From Anoplopoma fimbria (lineage: Eukaryota > Chordata > Actinopteri > Perciformes > Anoplopomatidae): a DNA stretch of 64,000 bases. The notes beneath the pieces are model-generated. The model did not search any database. It had not been told where the DNA came from and saw only the letters and a program-made list of their open reading frames with translations. Made by a program: the position numbers and the translations under genes. The first letter of the stretch is position 1. Each line of letters starts with the position of its first letter. The stretch covers positions 9,658,553 through 9,722,552 of the forward strand of contig NC_072465.1 of NCBI RefSeq assembly GCF_027596085.1. The letters are read 5' to 3'. Below are positions 1-12,625 of the stretch, piece by piece.

Positions 1-528
1 TGGGGCTCTGGGATGTCCCATGGGTTTAGTTCTTTTTTCATTTGTATTTGATCCGTGACAGCAGGACGGATCGGTGCAAAAGCATCCATTGCACTGTTGG
101 GTGCCTGCTGTGGAAGCTAGCACTCACCTTCACAAGCCTGAAAAAATAAATAAAAATCAATCGCCACACAAACAGAAAGCTTACTTGTTTGAAAGAGCTC
201 AAAAGAACATCAAAACTCTAAACACAATGGTAGAGAGGAATTCAAACAAGAGGTGTTTTTATTTCAGAGGAAGGCTTGGTCTTTGGCTGCACAGACGTCT
301 GTGTTTTTAGACACATGAATACTAATACAACTCTTAAGACTATTACTACTGTCACTAGTTACTCTGCTACAACTGTGTGAAAAACACAACACCCTCATTC
401 ATTCAAATGAGACCACTGCTTTGGCTCCTTCCAAAAAGGTAAAAGGTTCAGATAGGTGCTGCGTTGGCCAATCAAATAAATGCAAGTTCACATTCCTGTT
501 ACATTACTTTACAATGCACTGATGTTGC
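1..528. other. Non-coding, nothing recognised
   Basis: No open frame longer than about 80 codons, no splice-framed exon and no repeat family that I recognise. The sequence is moderately AT-rich and looks unique within the window. Confidence 0.5.
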
Positions 529-801
529 GACTGTGTCTAAGTAGTAGAGCAGGTCATTCTTCAATCAGAGGATCGGCGGTTCGGTCCCCGGCTCCGCTAG
601 CTCATGTCGATGTGTCCATGGGCAAGACACCTAACCCCAAATTGCTCCTATAGGCTGTGTCTGTGGTGTATGAATGGGAACCTTGCATGGTAGCCCCTGC
701 CATCAGTGTGCAAATGGTTGTGAATGGATGAATGACATGTAGTGTAAAAGTGCTTTGAATGGAAGGAAGACTAGAAAAGCGCCATACAAGTCCATTTACC
801 A
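529..801 (+). mobile_element. tRNA-derived SINE, full-length-like
   Basis: The 5' part resembles a tRNA gene with RNA polymerase III internal promoters: an A-box-like stretch (taagtagtagagc, near 538-550) and a B box (ggttcggtcccc, near 577-588). The body (gggcaagacacctaacccc, near 620) is shared with the SINE copies at 35.3, 44.7 and 49.6 kb. The 3' end differs from those at 35.3 and 44.7 kb: it ends in a gactagaaaagcgccatac-type tail followed by ccatttaccat, so it is a different subfamily. SINEs of this kind encode no protein and borrow the reverse transcriptase of a LINE. No clear target duplication was found. Confidence 0.75.
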
Positions 802-2683
802 TGATGTATGTCTAGCGATTGTTGTGACTGATGAAGGATCAGATAATTTCCTTTTGCACCATAATTGCAAACTGAGTTTGCATCTGCTTTGGTATTTTGT
901 AAATGAAAATAACGATGGGGTCTTTTATTATTAAGTTAAATTAACTAAGTCTTTCAGTATAAAATATAATAAAAAGATGAATAGTCTCCAAACTTGGAAA
1001 AAAATATACCTTTTGGCCCCACTGCCCTGCCCTCCTACCTACTATTATTGTACCGGTAGAGCTTATAACAAGTAGCCAAGGTTCCCAATCCTCTTTTTAA
1101 ATCTACTCTGTGAGGCGAATTGGTAGCTGGAGGAATTCAGGCTTGGATAAACTCTCCTGCCTGAAACAAACAATGAGCAACTGTGTCGTAAAAAATTGAT
1201 GGATACTCTAAAATACAAGACAGGAGAGAGGTCAACTACGAAGTCTTAAGAGACATCCAGTGACTGAGCTTGAAATTCTGTTTACTGCACTGCTAATGGC
1301 AAGAGGAAGTTAGAGGTTCAGATTTGTAGAGCTCTCAAGTAGTATTTTTAGTCTACTAGAACAACTGAATTGTTGCTGATTTTAACCCCTTAAGCCCTAA
1401 GTATGTTAGTGGATGTATTGTTTAAAATCAGAACATCAGACCCCCCCCTTACTTTGCAAAGCTGCATTCTTAATCATACAACCATACCATGTCATGTTGT
1501 GGACAATTTTCAGCACCAGTTCTTTTAGGCTGAAAGCAATGGATTAAATCGTAATTGAAAGAAGTTTTTCTAAAGTTTGATTAAAATCCTCATTCTTGGT
1601 CTTGACTAAAGCTGAACTTAGTATACATTTTTGTCAACTAATCTTTTGATTGACTATAATGTAACATGTTGCTGTCAACTAAAACAAGACAACAATGTAT
1701 GAAAATAACAATATGAATTAAATAAAGGTAAGGTAGACAAAACATGACTACAACTAACATGGACTTTTGTTCTCAGGACTGAGACTAAAATTTGATTTAA
1801 AAAAAGTTGACAAAATGAACACAAATGCATTTTTTACTTGAAAAAGAAAAAAACCGTTTTAGATTAAGAGATATAAGTGTTGAAAAAAACCTAAATCCAG
1901 CAGAATGTTCAGGGCTGCAGAAGACTTGGAGTATTGAAGCTTGTTAACCCAAAGACAGTGGACGCCAAGTAGAACAAGTCCCTGGCCCAATGCTGTTCGG
2001 AGGTATGTGTGAAGATGAATTGAATCTGTTGAGTTCACACCAGGCCTACTTGGAAGGAGGATTGTGTGGAAAGTGTTGGACAAAAACTTAATGTCACAGG
2101 GTCGCACATACGCCTACATTTACATTTTAAGCATATCCAGAATTTAATGAGTCTGAGAAAAATGGGGACACAGAGTCCTAAGTGTATCACAGACGCTGCT
2201 GATTCATAATTACAGTTAAAAAATCCATCAAAATATTTAAATCTTATAAAGAGACAAACTTGCCATCATGTGATTTGAATTTAAACCATCTGAAAGCGAA
2301 CCACCACATCACCTGATGATCTAGACAAAATACAATGTCATGGAGGACCAACAATGTTCCTGTAAATCCAGGTAGGTCTTTATTCACTGTTACAATCATT
2401 AAAAAGTAAAAGCAGCATGTGTTTACATTCAGTATACCTACAGCAGCTAGCATAGCTTAGAAGTGCTAACGCTAGCTAATACTATGCTGACGTTTTTTGC
2501 TAATATTAGCTACAAAGGCTTTAAGTTTAAAAAACATATAAAATGATTAATCATGACTAGCTCTAAATCCACTTATCCAGTCTGAAAAGGAAGAAAATCT
2601 GATAGCACAAGGTAAGCTAAAATCTAGTGTCCAGCTATTATCCAGCTACTGGGAGTTGATATGTTCAAGTTTTTTGTTAAGAT
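802..2683. other. Non-coding, AT-rich
   Basis: No supported gene. It contains a short C run near 1441 and scattered gctagc/gctaac motifs near 2440-2520 of the kind common in fish intergenic DNA. The short open frames here have no recognisable domains. Confidence 0.5.
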
Positions 2684-2767
2684 CTTTTTTTTTTTTTTGC
2701 ATTTTATACCTTTATTTGACAGTGGAGAGAGAGAATAGGGAAACGCAGCAAATGGTGCCACAATCAT
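2684..2767 (-). mobile_element. 3' fragment of a tRNA-derived SINE
   Basis: Read on the minus strand this is the 3' half of a common fish SINE: a pyrimidine-rich segment, then ctgtcaaataaaggtat, then an A-rich tail (the T run at 2684-2698 on +). The tRNA-like head is missing. It directly abuts a second SINE at 2783-2913 on the same strand. Confidence 0.6.
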
Positions 2768-2782
2768 CCTATATGTCAAGTT

Positions 2783-2913
2783 TTTTTTAATTGTTGGGCT
2801 TTAATTTCCTTTATTATATTTACATCTCAAAATAAGACATAGAGAGCAGACAACAGGGTCAGACCTGAACCTGGACTCAGCCAGCTCTACCAGGTGAGCT
2901 ACTGGGGCGCCTC
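2783..2913 (-). mobile_element. tRNA-derived SINE with 15-bp target duplication
   Basis: On the minus strand the element starts with ggcgccccagtagctcacc, a tRNA-like head whose A box is tagctcacctggtagagc. A B box (ggttcaggtctgac) follows near 2849-2862. It ends in an A-rich tail (T run at 2780-2788 on +). Flanking direct repeats cctatatgtcaagtt (2768-2782) and cctatatgtccagtt (2914-2928) differ at one base and are the target-site duplication. The insertion therefore came after the SINE fragment at 2684-2767. Confidence 0.75.
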
Positions 2914-2928
2914 CCTATATGTCCAGTT

Positions 2929-4394
2929 GAGTGAAACTACAGTGCCATGTTCTAACCGTCCACCAATGCACAAGATCCACAACACCTAGTACAACATGCT
3001 AAATCAACTAATCACATGACCGCTGTGTCCAAAAAGTCCAAATGTTAAAAACAGCAGTGGATGAGACAAAGGCACAGTGGCAGCTCTATAACTATGCTGT
3101 CCTGGAAAAAAAAAGTACATGTGCTGGTTTTTAGGCACTTAAAGCAATTAGTGCAGAGGACAGAGCCAGCTGAGCCATTGATTACTGTTATTTATAAACC
3201 TGACGGCACCCTGATGGGGAGACAAAATCTACCCTCTCCATCTTTTCTCCGCTCCTCATCTCCTCACCTCTCTCTCTCCATCCCCCGACTGCACTCCACC
3301 ACCTCTGGTCACCTTTAACTCACATCTTCCCTCTCCGCCTCACCTGCTTTTTTCTTTTCAACTCCTCCTCCCTCTCGGTCCATCATATTCGCTACCACTC
3401 CTCTCTACCTGTTCTCTTTTTTCCTGCCGTATCGCTCCCACACATTGCTTTACCGGTGCTAAAGAAGAAAGGGAAGGTAAAGAGGTAAGCTGAGCCGGAA
3501 AATTCCCTCGTAAACAAAGAAAAATGTATTTCTGCTTTCTCTGCGACAAGCCGATACTCCCTGAGGTCTGGCTTTGGGCCTTGCGGCAGACTGGGAATGG
3601 CGTGAGACAAAGCAGCAAGCAACAACAGCTTCTTTAGACAAGCTTGGACATTCTTAGGAGATTGTCTTGCATGCAGGTATGCCCGGATGAAGTGTCCCAG
3701 AGTGGGAATTGAGGCATGGAATATACTCCCAGGCTCTGTAGCCAGCAGGCCAGCAACAACGAGGGCATTATGGCCAGGCCCCGGATCGCTATGTGCGCCC
3801 CAGAGGGTCCAGGTTTGGAGCTAGTCAAGAAAGTGCAGGTGCTCTGGGAAGTGCAGGAGGAGATGGGATGTGTAAGTCGGGGTGAGTTTGGAGGGGCTGA
3901 GAGAAAGATCAAGGAAGCATGCACAGAATTTCAAAACAGGATACTGCATTCTGCTTCACCGCTCTGAAACATGTATGATATGAAACAAGACTACCAATCA
4001 TTGAAGAGAAGCTGTACAAAAGTTCTGTTTTTTGGTTTTGACCTGCTCATAAGGTAACTACATATATTTTTAGAGTCCCTATATAAATGCTTCTACATGT
4101 TGAGAAGTAAAACCAGGCTGAAATGCAACATTGTTCCTATTAAATTACTGAGCTGAAAATAAGAAAAAAAAATATTTTGAAATAAGTAATTCTATTAAAT
4201 ACTACGTCCCTTGCACTGAGAGTCTAATAATGACACAGAGGTTTATATTTGAGGCGTACAGATGCTCGGTTTAGGTGTTTGAATAAAGAACCCATGCCGT
4301 TGCGTTGGACCATCATACATGTCAGCGTAAAACAACACTGTTCTTACCTGATTTATAGGAAAACAAAACATCACTGAGAATTCAAAGAGAATGA

Positions 4395-4396
<2 letters not shown>
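2929..4396. other. Non-coding, nothing recognised
   Basis: Contains a CT-rich stretch (3240-3420) and open frames below 100 codons on both strands around 3.36-3.97 kb that overlap each other and carry no domain. I see no supported gene. Confidence 0.5.

Positions 4397-4433
<37 letters not shown>
4397..4433. repeat. (AT)n microsatellite
   Basis: Uninterrupted AT dinucleotides, about 18 units. Confidence 0.97.
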
Positions 4434-4436
<3 letters not shown>

Positions 4437-4663
4437 AGACTTAAACACAGTCTCTGAAATAAGATGGAACCAGGAGAAACACTAATTGGTGACAAGGTGC
4501 CGTATCAATTACTGAACATCAACATCTGTGTGCATGAGCGAGTAAGAAAAGGCTTTATGGTTAAACTCTAAAAATAGCACGAGGCATCACAACAGATCAG
4601 GCGTGGAAAGCCGCTCATTAACAGCTTTGTGTTAGAACTATTTTGAGCTCTCCATCTGCAGGC

Positions 4664-4678
4664 GCACACACACAAACA

Positions 4679-4760
<82 letters not shown>
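4664..4760. repeat. (CA)n microsatellite, interrupted
   Basis: CA dinucleotides with a few CAAA and AACA interruptions. The minus-strand Cys-Val-rich open frame over it is an artefact of the repeat. Confidence 0.97.
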
Positions 4761-4762
<2 letters not shown>

Positions 4763-6045
4763 AACAGGGAAAAGCCCTCTCAATCCATTCATTAAGGTTT
4801 GGTTTTATGGTTTTAACTCCTAAATGCTAGGGACCTTTTTTTTTTGATGGATTACAAATAAATCTGGTACAGACGTATAAACTATTATAACTTTGGTGAT
4901 CCCGAAACTTTTAATCTACCTCCCTTATCAGGTAAAAAGTTACTTTTTGTCCTATACTTTGGTTATTGACCAAATACCTTCAAATTACATTAGCCTGCCT
5001 TTAGTCCTAATTACCAAATGGTAGCATGCTTACACGCAAAAATGAGATGTTAACCATGGTAAACAGTACTCACTAAAATCAGCATGTAATTGTTGGCATG
5101 TTAGCACACTCCCAAAAAATGCAGGAAGTGCAAGGCAGCCATCCTGCTCATGTTAAGGCTTAGTTAAAAGCAAGTATATCACCGTCTCTAGTAAAGACGC
5201 ACAGAGCCGCTAGCGTTGCTGTGGACTCTAAAGGCATCGCACATTGGGAGCTTTTGTTTTTTCTTTGATTTATTCGCACAACTATATTTTAAAATATATT
5301 GTTTTTTTGTCATCAATGCTTTCACATAGATCGCAAATATGACCAGGCAAAAAAGCGACCAACCTTTAACAAGGAATGGGGTCGATTTTTCTGAGCTTTC
5401 GTATCGCTAGTTAAGGCATCATCCAATCACGTTGTTGAGTTGCGGTGGTATTTGTTCAAAAACAACAACATGCAGGCTACGTATTCCGAGCAAAAAGACA
5501 AACTTTATTACTCCTTCGAATTTTGACAAAAGCACAGAGACCAGACCCACTCTTTCCTTTTCACAATAAAAGCCCTTGACCTTTCACATTTTTGTGTTGT
5601 TTATTTGCTTATTTATACGCCCCCAGAGTGTAAAGGTCTTTAATGGCATTCTTGCTATGTCACTAAATGATTTCATTAAAAAACATTGCCCCAACAACAA
5701 CATAACTTTATCTTGCTATGCCGTTAGAACCGTTTCCTGTTATAACTCATTAGCTATCGTGTAACGAAGTTTCCTGAACACCAACACTTTGAATACACAC
5801 CTAATCAACTTAGTGTCTCTGCCGACACTACACGACCAGCTGTGATACTCCTCTCGCAACCCAAAATAAACCAGCTGCTCTTCATCCAAATATTTCAGAG
5901 AGAGAGAGAAGAAGAGATAAGGGTAAAGACGGCGGTTGCGCTTTGTCACCATCAAAGGTCACAGTGACAGATCTTACATTTCAGCTCTATCTTCTCTGTG
6001 CCTTCTCCTCTTCCTTCTCACCGTCTCCTCTCAAAGTTGAGCTCC

Positions 6046-6047
<2 letters not shown>
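4761..6047. other. Non-coding, nothing recognised
   Basis: AT-rich unique-looking sequence with no long open frame and no identified repeat. Confidence 0.5.
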
Positions 6048-6078
<31 letters not shown>

Positions 6079-6171
6079 GTGTGCGTGTGTGTGTTAGACA
6101 AGAGTGAGAGAGAAGACAGAAGTTGCAAACTTTCCTGTGCATGCAAGTGTCGAGATGAGAGGAAAACTGAG

Positions 6172-6259
<88 letters not shown>

Positions 6260-6271
6260 CTGCCTTCCTCT

Positions 6272-6309
<38 letters not shown>
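6048..6309. repeat. (TG)n microsatellite cluster
   Basis: Three TG arrays: 6048-6095 (with AGG and GCG breaks), 6173-6258 (pure, 43 units) and 6271-6309. They are separated by short unique segments. The alternating purine-pyrimidine sequence could adopt Z-DNA. Overlapping Cys-Val or His-Thr reading frames are not genes. Confidence 0.97.
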
Positions 6310-6310
<1 letters not shown>

Positions 6311-6530
6311 AGAGCTAGAGCAGAACAGGGAGATGAGAGGGGAGTGTAAGCTGTCATATTTGAGGTGAGATGTGGGTTCATCCTGAGGTTAGACTTTTCT
6401 CAGGGGTTCTGGTGAACCTGCTGAAAGAGAGATGTAAAAAAAAAAAAACGTAATAGAGAGGAGAAGATGGAGAGATAAACCCTGTCCTACCAACTAACCC
6501 TCCCTGTATAGGCTCTGTGTATGGCTGCAT

Positions 6531-6535
6531 ATGTA

Positions 6536-6626
<91 letters not shown>
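6531..6626. repeat. (GT)n microsatellite
   Basis: An ATGT pre-repeat (6531-6540) runs into a pure GT array at 6541-6626, about 43 units. Confidence 0.97.
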
Positions 6627-6627
<1 letters not shown>

Positions 6628-7894
6628 GTGTTTCCTTAGTCAAAGTTGAATTCATTCAAGGCTATCCAATGCTTATAGAAGAATCAATCAAGTTATACGC
6701 TGTGAAAACTTTTGGTTTCAGTTTTCCCATGAATAAATGAGTGAAAATCTTTCAGGAGAAGAAACCTACCTGTCCTATAGTCTGCTGTGCTTTCCCTTAT
6801 TGCTCTGCTGATGTGGCAGTATCCCCTTCAGACACAGAGCCCACATTTGGGACTTGCTCTGGATGAGATAAAGTTTAGAGAGGAAGCCGTGGGCCGCTCG
6901 TATCCTAAACTAATAGTAAACTCTTCTGATTGGCCGTAAATCTCACCACTGTGTGCTCATTGTCCACAAAAAAATTACTCTCTTAATATCCATGCTTTTT
7001 ACTCGTAATATTGATAAATTCTCAAAATCTCGGATTGTTTTTTTTTTATAAATTCTGCATCATAACATAGTTGTAACATAGCAGATTTCCACCATTGCTG
7101 TTAAGGTGGCGCACTGCCACCTAATTAACTGCCGGCATTGTTGCGTTTCTAGTGGTTCTTCAAAATAAAAGTCTACTTTTCATGTTTATTAGGGGAGAAC
7201 AAAAGTATCTGTTACATGTTCAGTTACTTGTCCAGTCAGTCAAATGTTGTTCTTGTCTTGGCATGAAGTTACTATGTTTGAATTAAAAGCAGTATTTCAG
7301 GGACTAGTGGTTGCTCACTTCTAGAAATCACATTTTAACAACATTTTTATGAAATTATGAAGCATGAAATTTGTAGACTGACAAAACTGTAGGCTACTTC
7401 ATTTTGTCTGAATAACACAGACTCGTCTCTGGTCTCATTGAATCCACTGATGATTGCTGAAGAAGTTATTAATTCAGAAAAAAACAAAGGACAAACCACA
7501 AAGGGAGACACATTTTTTACCCGGATACAAATTTTCTCTTGAACACAGCAGTGAGATAAATCTTTCTAACCAATGTTCATGAAAATAAAGACTGGGACAG
7601 TAAAACTAACACACAAACAGATGAATGAAGGGGGGCTGGCCCCACCTCCTCCCCTGCTTACACACAATGTGATACATTGTGTAACATCAGCATTGGAAAT
7701 GACAGCAGCTATTTCTCATTTGCTGTTTTTATAACACTGAAGGTCACTGAAACATTACTTGTTTGGTATACAGTCACAACATAGACCTTCATTACTACAT
7801 TTTTTGAGAGTCTCAATGCAGTCTAATCAGTGCCAAAACATTCTCATAATGGAGTATCATTTTTCAAACCTAAAACATGCATACTTCAAAGGAG
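6627..7894. other. Non-coding, nothing recognised
   Basis: AT-rich with no supported gene or repeat family. Confidence 0.5.
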
Positions 7895-8443
7895 CTATAG
7901 ATAGAGTGGACGTACCCATTGGTTTGTGGACTGCTGTTTTAAAGCCTTGAGTTTGGCATTTTGGCCATCGCTATCTTGGTTTTGGTCTCTAGCCATCTCG
8001 TTTTTTCTGCAACCAACAGTGACATGAGAGGGTCGAGCTAAGTACAACCGACATTTCAGGCGACCAACGTTTTTTAATTAACTGAAAAAAACTGAAAGTT
8101 ATAAGATGAAAACACAGACAACTCCTAGACGAGACAACATCATGGTAGCAACCTGTCAATCACAGTGAGCCCGCACTAAAACATACCCTCCTTTATGTTC
8201 TATTTAACTCTACCATAATTTACTAAATGAACATCATGCTGTATTGAAGAAGACTTAAAAATAGAGAATGAGACCATAAACTTATGTTTACAATGTTTAC
8301 TGAGGGAATAAATCAAGAGAGAAGTAGAGTCATTTTCTCATAGATTTCTATACAATCTGACTTATTTTTGGAACCAGGAGAGTCGCCCCCTGCTGGCTAT
8401 TAGAGAGAATGCATGTTAAAGACACTTCTGCATTGACTTCACT
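7895..8443 (+). repeat. Dispersed repeat R1, copy A
   Basis: About 550 bp that recurs inverted at 30826-31320 and, split by a SINE, at 35128-35690. Shared landmarks include aacctgtcaatcacagt (8152), taaatgaacatcatgctg (8224), gtttacaatgtttactgag (8287) and gagtcgccccctgctgg (8379). It encodes no protein. The family looks like a non-autonomous transposon, but I could not define termini or a target duplication, so the class is open. Confidence 0.7.
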
Positions 8444-11400
8444 ATTTAGAAACGGAAGATGGCCCCTGTATTTGACATTCAGAGTCAGGGTCGGGTCAAC
8501 CTGCACCCCGCCCTCACATCTGATGTCACAAGCAAACATGGAGGTGGCGAAATCGCAACAGATAGCAGTGTTAACAGTGCTAACAATGGCAATAGTGCTG
8601 ACAGAGCTAACAGTGCTAAGCTAGGGGTGGGAACCGGAGGTTTGGCTTTAGGCCTAGGTTGTCAGCAGTTACTGGCGTATACACGCAGAGCAGAGCGGTC
8701 GCAATTAACCTAGCCAGTGGGACATGTATGGAGGGACTCACATGTACTAACATGCACGTGTGGCCTGACCAGCTACCAAACAAAGAACAGAGCAGTTCGA
8801 TTCCAACCCAAACAGACTGACAGTGATTTTATTCTCTGCTTAGGTAGACATTAGTCTGCTATATCTTAACAAAGATAATAGTTGTTTGCTGCTTATTAGT
8901 TTTTCAAAATGTCATATAGAGGACCCTAAATTCTATCTTTGTCAGTTCAAAGTACACCTTACTTTCGGAGGAGTCTTATTTTATGGGGATGGAGGGCGCT
9001 CTCTGCAGACATGCACATATATGATGAAAAATATACTGTCAAAGAGTTTCAATACATACAGAGAATATTTAGCCTGGGACAACAAAGGAACAGAAAAACT
9101 ATTCACCGTTGCAATATTGTTTTAATGGTTCTCCGCCAGGAAACAACAAGAATGCCAATGCACAGCGGACAGGCAATGGTTTGTGTTACTTTGTGAAACA
9201 GACCAGATGTCGCTCGGCGTCCCACGAGAGAGAGAAAGAGAGGCGAGTCCTGGTTTAAAGAAAAGATCCTTTTGATTCAGAAAGGATGTCTCCAGGATTT
9301 TGTTAAGGATTACGATCCCTTTGTAAGAGAAAATGTGAAGGAGTGGAACCTGCTTCCCCAGCTATTTGTCTGCCTCTCTGTCCCTAAACACAACTATTTG
9401 TATCAAAACAATAAATAAAGAAGAGCCGTCTACTGCTCTCCCTCTCTCTCTCTCTCTCTCTGTCTCTCTCTTTGATATCTAAGTGTGCCAACCTTTCCGT
9501 TTGCACAGAGTGATGAAACGTATCAAAGTGGCATGCTGAGAGATCAGCGAGACACAAAGATTTGAGAAAAATATGATGAAACAATGTGATTAAAGTCAGT
9601 TTTGGTGCCACTTGTGAGTGATTCAGTGAGTGAATTCTCATCAGGACAAACGGAGAGGGCTGGAAACGGGGAAGGAGCAGCTCTCCCTGTGCACACTGTC
9701 ATAATGAAGAGCTCTTACCATCCGACGAAAAGGCCTCGACACATGCATTAGCATATTTGTGCATGAGCACACACACACATGCACACAGAACTAAATCCTC
9801 AGCTTGTTATTCCCACCAAACGACAACGTGGTGACAGAGGGATGTCACTCTAAAGGGTGATGACAAAAAAAACTAATTTGCTCCACTCTCTGAAAAGGTT
9901 TTGTATTTAGTTTTTTCCATTTTTGTATTTGTCCCTTTTACTTCTCATAAAATGGGGAAATGATGCACTTTGCATTTTTGAAAATAGACAATGGATTTGG
10001 AATTGATTTGTTTGCTGTTTGTTTCAGTTTCTCTGTTTTGGTTCGTCAGTTTAGGTTGGTTCCATGTTTATTCCTTTCATAAAATGGAGATTTGGAATGA
10101 TTTCCATTTGAATGCCAATAATGATATTTACTAGCTTTAATTTTGATTATTTGCATGTGACATCAATCAAAAATGTATGAGGAATTTTACCATTTTTAGG
10201 GAGGAATAAAAACTCATGCATTGCACAATCAGCATTTACAGCTGCACTAACCTATATATTATCATTTATTTATTAACAATGATTTAAATTAATATAATGT
10301 GAAAGGTGTTACTTGTGGTGGCAAACCTTCAGACAAATAAAGTGTGAAAGTGACTAATGGGGACAAAAATGTATAGAATATAATATATATATATATATGT
10401 ATAGAAAGTTGAGTTGGTATGTGCTTGTCATTATCAATTCAGACCACACAATTGTGTATCATGATATCTCAATATGTCATTTTTACACAGCGATTCCACT
10501 AAAAGATGATAAATTATCTTAATGAATTACGGCCCGGCCCTGTGTTGAACTACTCCTTTAAAACAGAACAGAAGTAAAACAAAACTTGTAACTAGAAAAC
10601 TAAATACAATAAAACATATTAATATAGCTTAATTAAATCTGATCAAAGCTGTCTTCTATTGTGTGCTGTGATGAACCTCGCAATAAATCTGTAATTGTAC
10701 ACACGGCATGAATCCACACCCGCCTCATTGGAGCCGGACTAAACCAGATCATATCAGACGGTTTTAATTAAAGCCTCATATTGCCTGCTGTCAAATCCAA
10801 TTACAGGTCCGACCCGGCTCTGAACTTTTACCCAAACAAATCCAACCATGTCTTAGCCCTGCGTTTTCACCTGTTAGCCAAAGCCATCGTCCTGGAGGTC
10901 AGGTGAGGGAGGAGACGGGGGCCCCACACCGAAACTCGTGGATCAGAACCCCCCCCCTCTCATTTGGCTCCCATCAATAATCAAGTCTGTGTGGTTTTCG
11001 TGCAGAAAAGAACTCAGTGAGCATCCAATTAGCAACCAACAAAAACCAACACAACCTGTCACAGTGGATTATCCCCCAAAACCTCCCACTCCTCACCAAC
11101 ACCCCCCCACCTCCTCCACATCACATGCTGGTTTGCTCCACCACCCTATTTACATTTTTATTGGCCAATTATCTGCCTCTCTCCCCGGTCTGTCTCGGAG
11201 CAGGGGCGCTCAGTAATAGGGGGAATCTCAGCCATTCTCTAATTGAAAGACTTTCTGGGGATTACGGAGAGGTCAGAAATAGAGTTGTTTCGAGAAATCA
11301 TAAACATTAGCCGATTCTCTCACTCTGTTGAGGAATATTATTATTTTTTTCTTCTTTTCTCTGGCAGCTGTTTATCACTGCGGGAGTAAAAAAAAAAATG

Positions 11401-12620
11401 AAATTCCCATAGCGGAGGGGCTTATCTCTCCTCCGCGAATGCTTTAAGTCGGGAGTCTGGAAGCTCTTATTACCGACAGGCAAACGGGGGAGGGACAGAG
11501 GGATGATAGGATTTTTTTTAGATGGGTAGAATTAGCCTCGCATGTGCCGATTGCTTCTCTCTTCGATGGTTCATTGCTCTTGATGTGTCACGATGTCGCA
11601 ATGTAAAGGTCCGACGACCCAGAGACATGAAGGCCACACACACACAAATGTGCATCCGTGTTGTACCACCGAAGGTCCGTACTGCATTCTTAATATATGA
11701 TATTTTGGATTTTAATTGGTTAGTTGTCTTTACCAGATGCTTTCCACGCCAGGGGAAGAACGCCGCGAAGCTCGTTTCCGCAGCCCGTTGAGTCCCCCTG
11801 GTTGTTTGGAACAAATGCTAACAGCGCTAACCAGATGTTATTTAAGGGCGCCGAGGGGACAAAGTGTTTGCCGCCACATCGCGTCTGCTGAAGAAAAAGA
11901 ACTGAACTAAAGTTCAAGCTTTCACGCAAACTCCGTAACAGACTGTACTCGAGTGAGCCACACATTTGGAAGCAGATATTCACTGCAGTATAAATTGATG
12001 ATTGTGTGCTGTTTTCCGTGTGTTTCTGCACATACACTGCCTGGTTTGTATCTTGGGAGTATTATAAAAGTTTATATTCTGCCTTTTGCATAGAGCAGAG
12101 GTGCGCTAAATTATCTTTTAAACACCTTCTCGGAGCAGTAGTTTTATGCCATGTCTGCTTCATTAGACAAAAAAGGAGAGACAGGGAGGGGGGGAGGGGT
12201 GACATGTGAAAAAGGTCATGGACCAGATTCAAGTCCATAACGCCTCAGGACAGCCAGGTTTAGGATGGAGCCAGACGGAATATGGCCAGGCCACCGGGTG
12301 CCACCTACGCCTCCTGTAATCAGCCGCTTGTGGGCAGATAAGTCATCTCGTCTGTTTAGGTTGTCAGGTGACTTTGGTGGAGTTGCATCCAGTGGAAGTT
12401 TTATTTAAGGATCCAGCAGCGAGATTCTAGCTCATTCCATTTGGTGTGACTTTACTGTTCTGTATTAAGGAAAGGTGAGATCTTACCAAATCTAATCAAT
12501 GATGAAACTTCAAAATCTTGGTGGGACTTTTCCAAAAGTATACCGTGGCTCAATGCGACCAATAGTAATGGAACAGTTTTAAAGTTGCCATAGTCACTTG
12601 TGCCTGGATTTCACCGGTAT
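8444..12620. other. Long non-coding stretch with simple repeats
   Basis: Contains a degenerate 12-bp tandem (aacagtgctaac-like units, 8563-8625), a CT-rich tract (9430-9470), an AT run near 10380-10398 and a C run at 10950. Segments 10690-10900 and 11130-11490 are low in repeats and carry homeodomain-type cores (ttaatta at 10766) and a ggattacggagaggtca stretch (11259-11275). They look like candidate regulatory DNA but no gene is supported. Confidence 0.45.
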
Positions 12621-12625
12621 GTCTG

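Noticed and set aside
3634..3967. Two opposed frames of 83-96 codons
   Set aside because: They overlap on opposite strands, have no homology that I recognise and lack consistent splice signals.
6079..6381. Open frames rich in Cys-Val or His-Thr across the TG arrays (also 4568-4792, 42597-42999, 61890-62332)
   Set aside because: They are translations of dinucleotide repeats in all frames and have no codon or domain support.
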